Source of the DNA: an uncultured Planctomycetota bacterium
GTDB lineage: Bacteria; Planctomycetota; Phycisphaerae; Sedimentisphaerales; UBA12454
Assembly (NCBI GenBank): GCA_903847315.1
Contig: CAINDG010000040.1
Location: 112,813-155,869 of the forward strand
DNA length: 43,057 nt
Direction of reading: 5' to 3'
The notes under the pieces: generated by a model
What the model was told of the DNA's origin: nothing
Seen by the model: only the letters and a program-made list of their open reading frames with translations
Databases searched by the model: none
Shown: piece after piece, positions 16,059 through 23,826 of the stretch
How the letters are laid out: each line of letters starts with the position of its first letter
How positions within the stretch are numbered: position 1 is the stretch's first letter
Position numbers and translations under genes: made by a program

Positions 16059-18080
16059 ATGCAGACTAAAACGAATCCGGGCTTGAACGAACTTGATGAG
16101 CAATGTATTCAGACGATTAGATTTTTATCATTAGACGCAGTGCAGAAAGCCAAGAGCGGACACCCAGGTATGCCGATGGGTATGGCGCCGGCGGCATATA
16201 CGATGTGGATGAAATATTTAAGATTTAATCCGACCAATCCGAAATGGCTCGGCAGAGACAGATTCGTACTCAGCGCAGGTCACGGCAGTATGCTTCTGTA
16301 TTCGCTTTTATATTTGACGGGATACGATGTCAGTCTTGACGATTTGAAAAATTTTAGGCAGTGGGGCAGCAAGACGCCCGGCCATCCGGAATTCGGCCAC
16401 ACACCCGGCGTCGAAGCGACGACAGGACCGCTGGGTCAGGGAATAAGCAACGCGGTTGGTATGGCGCTGGCGCAAAAATATCTGGCCGCTTATTTTCATA
16501 AAGATAATTACAATATTTTTGATTATAACATTTACGTCATCGCTGGCGACGGCGATTTGCAGGAAGGCGTCTCATCGGAAGCCTGTTCGCTTGCGGGACA
16601 TTTGGGACTGAATAAATTAATTGTTATTTACGACGACAATCATATCTCCATCGACGGCAACACGAGTCTTTCATTTACGGAAGACAGGGCAAAAAGATTT
16701 GAGGCGTATAACTGGTACGTTCAAATTGTGGGAGGCGATGGGAACGACATGATTTCGTTTGAAAAAGCATTGAAAAACGCGCAGGCTGAGAAGAACAAGC
16801 CATGCATTATCAACCTTCGCACGCATATCGGATTCGGCAGCCCGAATTTTCAGGATACTCACAAGGCGCACGGAGCGCCGCTGGGCGAAGATGAAGTAAA
16901 ACTAATTAAGAAGAACTACGGCTGGGACCCGGAAAAGACGTTCGTTGTGCCGGCGGAAGTCCTTGAACATATGCAAAAGGCAAAGGCAAAAGGCGCACAA
17001 ATTGAAAAACAATGGAATGAGAAATTTAAAAGCTATTCAAAGCAGTTTCCAGACCTTGCGAAACTAATTACTGACGCACAGGCAGGAAAGCTGAGCATTG
17101 ATATCGACAAACTTCTTCCGACATTTCCTCCTGAGCCAATGGCGACAAGGTCGGCTTCCGGCAAGACACTTGATATTTTGATGCCTCAAATGCCGCTGGT
17201 ACTCGGAGGCTCGGCAGATTTGACGCCTTCGAATAATACGCAATTCAAAGGCGTGACTGATTTTCAAAAAGATAATCCTACAGGAAGATATATTCGCTAC
17301 GGAGTTAGAGAACATGGAATGGCAGCGGTGATGAACGGCATCGCGATGAGCGAACTATTGCGACCTTACGGAGGGACGTTCTTCTGCTTCAGCGATTATA
17401 TGAGGCCTGCGATAAGAATGGCGGCGATGAGCGGATACAGGACGATATTCGTGTTTACGCACGACACAATCGGACTTGGCGAAGACGGGCCGACACATCA
17501 GCCTGTCGAACATATCGCGGCTTTGAGGCTGATACCGAAAATGCTTGTAATCAGACCTGCGGATGCGAACGAGACGGCTTACGCGTGGAAGATGGCGCTG
17601 GAATATCAAAAGGGGCCGGTCGCACTGCTTTTGACAAGACAGAATATCACCACATTCGACAGGACAAAATATCCGGCTGCGTCGAGCATCGCAAAGGGCG
17701 CTTATGTGCTGGTAAAACAAGATAAGCCGGACGTGATAATAATCGGCGTAGGGTCTGAAATGGAAATCGCAGTTAAGGGCGCAGAGAAACTTGCGGCAGA
17801 AAATATCAAGGCACAGGTCGTCAATATGGCGAGCTGGGAATTGTTCGAGGCACAGGATAAGAAGTACCGCGATTCAGTTCTGCCGCCGAGTATAAAAGCA
17901 AGAGTCGCTGTCGAGGCGGGAGTTGAAATGGGATGGGAAAAATATATCGGCGACAAGGGCGAGTTTGTGGGTATGCACGGATTCGGCATTTCGGCGCCGT
18001 ATAAAGTCTGCTATGAAAAGTTCGGCATAACGGCGGATGCGGTAGTTGCCGCGGCGAAGAAGTCGATTCGTGAAGCGTGA
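16059..18080 (+). CDS. tkt: transketolase
   Basis: 673 residues, full length for the family (about 660-670). Thiamine-diphosphate enzyme that moves two-carbon units between ketoses and aldoses in the pentose phosphate pathway. Visible: start region with KSGHPGMPMG, SAGHGSMLLYSLLYLTGY, the GPLGQGISNAVGMA loop, the cofactor motif GDGDLQEGVSSEA with Asn (about residues 166-200), and the pyrimidine domain with YGVREHGMAAVMNG carrying the catalytic Glu near residue 419. The ribosome site AGAAGGG is close to the ATG. Phosphofructokinase follows on the same strand after a 124-base gap containing a repeat hairpin. Confidence 0.97.
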   Translation: MQTKTNPGLNELDEQCIQTIRFLSLDAVQKAKSGHPGMPMGMAPAAYTMWMKYLRFNPTNPKWLGRDRFVLSAGHGSMLLYSLLYLTGYDVSLDDLKNFRQWGSKTPGHPEFGHTPGVEATTGPLGQGISNAVGMALAQKYLAAYFHKDNYNIFDYNIYVIAGDGDLQEGVSSEACSLAGHLGLNKLIVIYDDNHISIDGNTSLSFTEDRAKRFEAYNWYVQIVGGDGNDMISFEKALKNAQAEKNKPCIINLRTHIGFGSPNFQDTHKAHGAPLGEDEVKLIKKNYGWDPEKTFVVPAEVLEHMQKAKAKGAQIEKQWNEKFKSYSKQFPDLAKLITDAQAGKLSIDIDKLLPTFPPEPMATRSASGKTLDILMPQMPLVLGGSADLTPSNNTQFKGVTDFQKDNPTGRYIRYGVREHGMAAVMNGIAMSELLRPYGGTFFCFSDYMRPAIRMAAMSGYRTIFVFTHDTIGLGEDGPTHQPVEHIAALRLIPKMLVIRPADANETAYAWKMALEYQKGPVALLLTRQNITTFDRTKYPAASSIAKGAYVLVKQDKPDVIIIGVGSEMEIAVKGAEKLAAENIKAQVVNMASWELFEAQDKKYRDSVLPPSIKARVAVEAGVEMGWEKYIGDKGEFVGMHGFGISAPYKVCYEKFGITADAVVAAAKKSIREA

Positions 18081-18113
18081 AGAGTGAAGCGTATCTCGTA
18101 AAAGAGAACGACG

Positions 18114-18138
18114 AACCCCCACTGAAAGTGGGGGCTAA
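18114..18138 (-). repeat. hairpin repeat with TTAGCCC / GGGTTC ends, copy 4
   Basis: Plus strand GAACCCCCACT-GAA-AGTGGGGGCTAAAC: a perfect 8-bp stem (18116-18123/18127-18134) with a 3-base loop. CGACG precedes it, as CGTCG follows copy 2. It is followed by TTCGCGGCTCTG, the phrase also adjacent to copy 3. Confidence 0.65.
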
Positions 18139-18204
18139 ACGACGAAATTACCGCTCACTTACGTTCGCGGCTCTGTTGCGTTGTGCGGCGGGGGTTAAAT
18201 AATT

Positions 18205-19302
18205 ATGAAACACAAAATAAAAACGATCGCGGTAATGACGGGCGGGGGAGATTGCCCTGGTCTGAACGCTGTTATCAGGGCGGTGACGAAAACCGCTATC
18301 TCAAAATATTCAATGAAAGTCTGGGGCATCGAGGACGGGTATCTGGGCCTTGTCGAAAAAAGACTTCGGCCACTGAGCTATAGCGATGTCAGTCATATTC
18401 TTAGTATAGGCGGGACCATACTGGGTTCAAATAATACGACAAATCCGTCAAGGTATCCTATCAGGAACAAAGCAGGTAAGGTTATATTTAAAGATATGTC
18501 TTATTCCTGCATTAAAACTTTGAAGCAGAAAAAAATCGATGCGTTAGTCTGCATCGGCGGGGATGGGACGATGACGAGCGCAGCGGCGTTTGCGAAAAAA
18601 GGCCTTGTCGTAATGGGTGTGCCAAAAACAATCGACAACGACCTGTGGGGCACCGATGTTACCTTCGGTTTCGATACGGCGGTAACAACAGCCACTGAAG
18701 CGATAGACAAACTGCGAACCACGGCAAGCTCACATCATCGTGTTATGGTTGTCGAGGTGATGGGCAGATACGCAGGCTGGATTGCGCTGCATTCGGGAGT
18801 TGCCGGCGGCGCCGATGTTATTCTTATTCCTGAAATTCCATACCGACTCGAAAAAATATGCCAATTTGTTCAGTTGCGAAACAGCTGGGGAAAAAGCTAC
18901 AGCATTATAGTTGTCGCGGAAGGCGCAAAAGAAATCGGCGGAAAAATGGTCGTCAAGGAAACTCGTGCTTACAGTCCGGACCCGATACGACTGGGCGGAA
19001 TCGCGAATAAACTTGCCGGTCAAATAGAACAAATGACAGGACTCGAGGCGAGGGCGGTAACTTTAGGTTATATCCAGCGCGGCGGGACTCCTACGCCTTG
19101 GGACAGGATACTTGCGACCAGTTTCGGCCATTCCGCGCTGGAGTTACTGGTAAAAGGCGTGAAAAATCGCCTCGTTGTGCTCAAGAATAATAAACTTTCG
19201 AGCGTGCCGCTGTCGCAGGTTGCGGGCAGAATAAGAAATGTTCCGAAAAATCATTCGCTGATAAAAGCCGCAAGAGCAGTTAATACCTGCTTTGGCGATT
19301 AA
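18205..19302 (+). CDS. 6-phosphofructokinase, mixed-substrate PFK clade
   Basis: 365 residues. Catalyses phosphorylation of fructose 6-phosphate. Visible: phosphate loop TGGGDCPGLNAVIR (residues 12-25), GGDGTM near 113, catalytic PKTIDNDLWGTD near 135, MGRYAGWIA near 185, and the C-terminal YIQRGGTPTPWDR. At the two positions that decide the phosphate donor, it has Gly in GGDG (ATP-type) but Lys in PKTIDND (found in PPi-type enzymes). This mix is known from actinobacterial-type enzymes that use ATP; ATP is the likelier donor, but PPi or reversible use is not excluded. With tkt it supports sugar-phosphate metabolism. Confidence 0.93.
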   Translation: MKHKIKTIAVMTGGGDCPGLNAVIRAVTKTAISKYSMKVWGIEDGYLGLVEKRLRPLSYSDVSHILSIGGTILGSNNTTNPSRYPIRNKAGKVIFKDMSYSCIKTLKQKKIDALVCIGGDGTMTSAAAFAKKGLVVMGVPKTIDNDLWGTDVTFGFDTAVTTATEAIDKLRTTASSHHRVMVVEVMGRYAGWIALHSGVAGGADVILIPEIPYRLEKICQFVQLRNSWGKSYSIIVVAEGAKEIGGKMVVKETRAYSPDPIRLGGIANKLAGQIEQMTGLEARAVTLGYIQRGGTPTPWDRILATSFGHSALELLVKGVKNRLVVLKNNKLSSVPLSQVAGRIRNVPKNHSLIKAARAVNTCFGD

Positions 19303-19362
19303 GACAGGAAAAAGGTCCTGAGTTAGTAAAAAGAGGCTATATAAAAAAAGGAGAAAGGGAAA

Positions 19363-20559
19363 ATGAGGAAACAAATCCCGGCTATTCAAATTTTATTGGT
19401 ATTATTTCTTTTAGACTCTATTTGTTCGGCGGTTAACCTGAAAGCTGATATCAATGGGAATTTCTTCGTAGACTTCAATGATTTTGCTATTTTAGCCAAC
19501 GATTGGCGAAAAAACGGCTCGAATTTAAAGGGTGATATCACAGGAGATTTACAGGTTGATTTTAAGGATGTTTTGGAATTAGCGGATGCCTGGCTGGATT
19601 GTTTCGTGGAATCTTCGAGCAGTCTGGTGCCGGCTAATGGTGCAATAAGTGTGGACCCAAACGGAATTCTCAGATGGTCGGCCGGCGAGGGCGCATTATC
19701 GCATAATGTTTATCTGGGTACCGGTTTTAACGATGTAAACAACGCTGGTGCATTATCGCCTGAGTTTAAAGGCAATCAGACCGCGACAAATTACGGCCCA
19801 TTGAATCTTAATGTAAATACAACTTATTACTGGCGGATTGATGAGATAGGGCCGAGATGCACTGCCAAAGGGAATGTCTGGCATTTTAAGACGTGGCTGC
19901 TTAGAGACCCTAACCTGGTCGGTTGGTGGCGATTTGATGAAGGCAGCGGCGCAATTACATATGATTATTCGGCCCGTAATAATAACGGAACGGTTTATGG
20001 CGCTGTATGGACAACAGGGCAAATTAACGGTGCGCTGAATTTCGATGGCTCTGATGATTATGTCGAGATTCCTGATAATGATAACTCTCTTGATATGATC
20101 AGCCAGATGACTATTGCCGCATGGGTCAAGCCGAATGATTGTGATAATATGTATTGTATCGCAGGCAAACAACCAAGCGGGACGGCATCAGAATATATTT
20201 CAGGTAATTATACGTTTCTTATAGCAGGCGGTTATTTGAATTTATGGCACCAAACAGATACAGATGGAACCGAGATTTTTTATGGGTCAACATCTTCCAT
20301 TACTGCCGGAGTATGGCAGCATATCGCAGTAACTCTGAAAGAAGGAGATGGTGTCAAGTTCTATATAAATGGAGAATTGACGGAAACATTACCACAAACT
20401 GAAGTTTTCGGCATTGTTAATAATGAACCAGTAAGAATAGGAAAAATGAAATCCGGCGATTACATATTTAAAGGCGCTCTTGACGATATCCGTATTTACA
20501 ACAAAGCGTTATCCGGTACTGAAATTCAGCAGATTTATCAGCAGGGGTCTAATCCTTAA
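19363..20559 (+). CDS. secreted dockerin-like and LamG-domain protein
   Basis: 398 residues. Signal peptide 1-23; a dockerin type I-like calcium-binding pair (ADINGNFFVDFNDFAILAND and GDITGDLQVDFKDVLELADA, residues 27-80); an Ig/FnIII-like module (WSAGEGALSHNVYLGT...TYYWRIDE, about 85-175); and a C-terminal LamG/concanavalin-like domain (GWWRFDEGSG to GALDDIRIYNKALSG, about 185-395). Such proteins bind sugars or proteins at the cell surface. The region from the dockerin onward is a paralogue of the middle of the next gene, and the two share the leader AGAGGCTAYATAAAAAAA before the ribosome site. The ligand is unknown. Confidence 0.87.
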   Translation: MRKQIPAIQILLVLFLLDSICSAVNLKADINGNFFVDFNDFAILANDWRKNGSNLKGDITGDLQVDFKDVLELADAWLDCFVESSSSLVPANGAISVDPNGILRWSAGEGALSHNVYLGTGFNDVNNAGALSPEFKGNQTATNYGPLNLNVNTTYYWRIDEIGPRCTAKGNVWHFKTWLLRDPNLVGWWRFDEGSGAITYDYSARNNNGTVYGAVWTTGQINGALNFDGSDDYVEIPDNDNSLDMISQMTIAAWVKPNDCDNMYCIAGKQPSGTASEYISGNYTFLIAGGYLNLWHQTDTDGTEIFYGSTSSITAGVWQHIAVTLKEGDGVKFYINGELTETLPQTEVFGIVNNEPVRIGKMKSGDYIFKGALDDIRIYNKALSGTEIQQIYQQGSNP

Positions 20560-20714
20560 AAATATATTTCTTAACTACTTATATAAAAAGAAGTTACGGT
20601 TTTAATCAGGGGGGGGCTTTTTATGGAAATTTCTTGCATTTTCCATAATTTATGTTAGATTGTGCGATATAGGAATTTAGAGAGAGGCTACATAAAAAAA
20701 AGGAGGTCAGGAAG

Positions 20715-23489
20715 ATGAGAAAGCAATTCTTTTTTGCCGCAATTTTAGCAGTATTTTTTCTTTTTATTTCCAACAGTTTAGCGACGGAACGTCTTGTTCC
20801 CAGCCAGTACGCCACTATTCAGGCGGCGATAGACGCCAGTATAAACGGCGATACGGTTATAATTTCGCCGGGGACTTACACCGGAACAGGCAATCGCGAT
20901 ATAGACTTTGGCGGAAAGGCAATTACTGTCCAAAGCACTAACCCTGAAGACCCTGGCGTTGTCGCGGCAACTATTATCGACTGCAATGGGACATTAAGCG
21001 GACAGCATAGAGGATTTTATTTTTACAACGGGGAAGGCAGCAGCAGCGTTGTTTCAGGCTTGACAATAATAAGAGGTTATACCAGCGGTTCGCCGGCGAA
21101 TGGCGGCGGAATTTATTGCAATGGTTCCTCGCCGAAAATTGAAAACTGCACTGTTAGTAGTAGTAATGCATACGGCACTAATGGAGCAGCAGGAGGCGGA
21201 CAGAAAGGCGGTGCCGCGTATGGAGGGGCGATATGCTGTGTCCTAAGCAACGCCGTTATAAATAAATGTACGATAGCCAATAATAAGTCCCAAGGTGGTT
21301 GTGGGAGCAACGACACCGGCTTTGGCACAGGTAAAGCCGGAGGTACTGCTTTCGGAGGCGGTATATATTGCGATCCGAATAGCAATAGTGTGATTTCCAA
21401 CTGTATTATTGGAAGTAATTTAGCCGTTGGAGGAAACGGCGGATCCGGGTCATCTTCTGGCACGCCTGGAGACGGCGATGGAGGAGGCATATGCGGCAAA
21501 TCGACAATTAAAAATTGTCTTATATACAGTAACGGAGCATATTGCGGCAGTTCTTATGACGTTCTGGGTAACGGATATGGAGGCGGAGTAGCAAATAACC
21601 CTTTGAGTATCAGCAATTGTACAATAGCGTCTAACATAGCATACGGCACATATTACAGCATCGCGGCTATTTATGGAAACTCAACGGTTGTTAATTGTAT
21701 CATTTGGGCCAACGATTCCCCTGGCTTATCAATAATATTAGGTGTTGCGGCCATAACCTATAGCGATGTTCAGGGAGGATACAGCGGCACGGGTAATATT
21801 AATACTAATCCTTTATTTGCAACCGATCTCTTGGGCAATTACTATCTGAGCCAGATTGCAGCAGGACAGGCCGTTGATAGCCCCTGTGTAAATGCCGGAA
21901 GCGATACGGCGGTTAATTTGGGAATGGATGACCTTACAACACGAACCGATAGGATTATAGACGCAGGAATCGTGGATATGGGTTATCATTATCCAGTTGT
22001 GTTCGATTCGCCTGATATTGATAAAAACTACTTTGTTAACTTTTTTGATTTTGCAATTTTAGCCAACAATTGGCAGTTATCCCACGAGCCAGAAGATACA
22101 AATAACCTGGATGGTGATTTAACAAGAAATTTGCATGTTGATTTTGCCGATCTTTCAGTTTTAGCAGACGCATGGCTGGATTGCCTTGTGAAACCTTCGA
22201 GCAGTCCTAATCCTGCTAATAATGCAACAGAGGTTGATCCAAATGTCATTCTCCGGTGGACAGCCGGCAGCGGTGCGTTGGAACACGATGTTTATTTTGG
22301 GACTGACGCTGCGGCTGTAACCGAGGCAAATCATCTGTCGGCAGAGTTTATGGATACGGTCACAGATGTGAATTTTGACCCAGGAGCACTTGATTCAAAT
22401 ACAACTTATTATTGGCGGATTGACGAGGCAGGACCAAGGTGTACAGCCAAAGGAAATACCTGGAATTTTAAAACAAAGCCCGCAGTGTTTGACCCCAATT
22501 TAAATTTAGTCGGGTGGTGGAAGTTTGATGAAGGCAGCGGAACTGTAGCGAATGATTCTTCCGGCCATAATAATAATGGAACGATTTATGGTTCTCCCGC
22601 AAGGTTAACCGGTCCGATTGACGGAGCGCTTAATTTTGATGGTTCCAACGACCATGTTGATGTTCCCGACAATAATTCTCTTGATATGACCAGCCAGATG
22701 ACTATCGTAGCCTGGATAAAGGTAAATGGTTCCGCTTCATTTTATGAGCTTGTGACTAAACAACCAAGCGGAACAGCGGGGAACCAAAGGCCGGGAAATT
22801 ATGAATTTAGAGTACAAAAAAGTAATGGTAATTATTTGCCGCAGTTCTTACATCAGACAGGACTATCAGATACTGAATATACAAGTTATACCTCAACGTC
22901 TGCCTTGACGGTTGGAGTATGGTATCACGTTGCGGTAACTCTGAATGCAGGGGATAGTGTCAGATTCTATGTAAATGGCGCGCCGGCAGGAACATTATTA
23001 CAAACCGCAGTTTTTGGGATTACTAATAATAATGCTTTAAAAATAGGAGCAGTAAAAAGTTATGATTTCACGTTTCTTGGAGCTATGGATGACCTTCGTA
23101 TATATAGCAAGGCGTTATCTGGTACTGAAATTCAGCAGATTTATAATAGCGGAAACTTGAAAGCAAATAATTCTATTCCTGCCGATGGCGCGACAAATGT
23201 CAGTTTAACCCAGGACATTAGTTGGACTGCGGGATATGGCGCTGCATCACATGATGTGTATTTCGGAACAGCGGCTTCGCCGCCGTTGGTGAGCAGCGGT
23301 CAGACAGCCACAACATACGATACTGGAACAATGGCCACCGGCACAAAATATTATTGGCGTATAGATGAACATAACACAGGCGGTACTACTATAGGTTTTG
23401 TCTGGAGTTTTACCACTATTCCGCCGCCGCCTGGCGCGGCGAGCAATCCGACGCCTGCCAATGGCGCAACGAGTGTAAGTGTGACATAA
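20715..23489 (+). CDS. secreted beta-helix / dockerin / LamG surface protein, shortened by an in-frame stop
   Basis: 924 residues to the first stop. Signal peptide 1-24; right-handed parallel beta-helix with many NCTI/GGGIYC turns (about 28-410); dockerin-like pair NYFVNFFDFAILANNW and NLHVDFADLSVLADAW (about 437-490); Ig-like module 1 (495-590); LamG (595-810); Ig-like module 2 (815-905); start of module 3. The TAA at 23487 falls inside module 3, where module 2 has Gln before DISWTAG; the frame then stays open and in register to a TAG at 23700-23702, which would give 995 residues. Strong AGGAGG ribosome site. Likely a surface or polysaccharide-binding protein. Confidence 0.88.
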   Translation: MRKQFFFAAILAVFFLFISNSLATERLVPSQYATIQAAIDASINGDTVIISPGTYTGTGNRDIDFGGKAITVQSTNPEDPGVVAATIIDCNGTLSGQHRGFYFYNGEGSSSVVSGLTIIRGYTSGSPANGGGIYCNGSSPKIENCTVSSSNAYGTNGAAGGGQKGGAAYGGAICCVLSNAVINKCTIANNKSQGGCGSNDTGFGTGKAGGTAFGGGIYCDPNSNSVISNCIIGSNLAVGGNGGSGSSSGTPGDGDGGGICGKSTIKNCLIYSNGAYCGSSYDVLGNGYGGGVANNPLSISNCTIASNIAYGTYYSIAAIYGNSTVVNCIIWANDSPGLSIILGVAAITYSDVQGGYSGTGNINTNPLFATDLLGNYYLSQIAAGQAVDSPCVNAGSDTAVNLGMDDLTTRTDRIIDAGIVDMGYHYPVVFDSPDIDKNYFVNFFDFAILANNWQLSHEPEDTNNLDGDLTRNLHVDFADLSVLADAWLDCLVKPSSSPNPANNATEVDPNVILRWTAGSGALEHDVYFGTDAAAVTEANHLSAEFMDTVTDVNFDPGALDSNTTYYWRIDEAGPRCTAKGNTWNFKTKPAVFDPNLNLVGWWKFDEGSGTVANDSSGHNNNGTIYGSPARLTGPIDGALNFDGSNDHVDVPDNNSLDMTSQMTIVAWIKVNGSASFYELVTKQPSGTAGNQRPGNYEFRVQKSNGNYLPQFLHQTGLSDTEYTSYTSTSALTVGVWYHVAVTLNAGDSVRFYVNGAPAGTLLQTAVFGITNNNALKIGAVKSYDFTFLGAMDDLRIYSKALSGTEIQQIYNSGNLKANNSIPADGATNVSLTQDISWTAGYGAASHDVYFGTAASPPLVSSGQTATTYDTGTMATGTKYYWRIDEHNTGGTTIGFVWSFTTIPPPPGAASNPTPANGATSVSVT

Positions 23490-23702
23490 GACCTAAGCTG
23501 GACGGCAGGCTCTGGAGCTACATCACACGATGTATATTTTGGGACTTCAAGTCCGGGAACATTACGTGGTACCAAGACAGCCACAACATACGATACCGGA
23601 ACAATGGCTTCCAGCACTACATATTATTGGCATATAGACGAGAAAGGTCCCGGCGGTACGACTACAGGCACGGTCTGGAACTTTCAGACAGGGACCCCGT
23701 AG
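23487..23702 (+). pseudogene. detached in-frame remainder of the third Ig-like module
   Basis: After the TAA the same frame reads DLSWTAGSGATSHDVYFGTS through TYYWHIDEKGPGGTTTGTVW and stops at 23702. It aligns along its length with module 2 of the same gene. One base change (CAA to TAA) explains the interruption. It is not expected to be translated unless the stop is read through. Confidence 0.85.
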
Positions 23703-23735
23703 TTTAACTGACTGATGGAAGTTTGATTGATGATG

Positions 23736-23769
23736 ACAGCGGATTGTTCAAACAATCCGCTGTTTTTTT
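23736..23769 (+). terminator. Rho-independent terminator after the surface-protein gene
   Basis: Perfect stem ACAGCGGATTGT / ACAATCCGCTGT closed by a TCAA loop, followed by a run of seven T. It sits 34 bases after the TAG at 23702, not after the early TAA, which fits the longer gene being the original one. Confidence 0.9.
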
Positions 23770-23785
23770 AGGTTTATCTGCGGTA

Positions 23786-23814
23786 TTGTTTTCTGCGGAG
23801 TTTTGGGGTAAAAT
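23786..23814 (+). promoter_or_regulatory. possible promoter for mfd
   Basis: TTGTTT, 17 bases, TAAAAT. The start would be near 23821, only about six bases before the ATG at 23827, where no ribosome site is visible. The match is moderate (3/6 and 5/6). Confidence 0.4.
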
Positions 23815-23826
23815 GCCATAAAATAA

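Noticed and set aside
20611..20648. G8 run and TTATGGAAA/TTTCCATAA hairpin before the beta-helix gene
   Set aside because: Could be an attenuator, but there is no T-run and no alternative pairing visible, so not annotated as a regulatory element.
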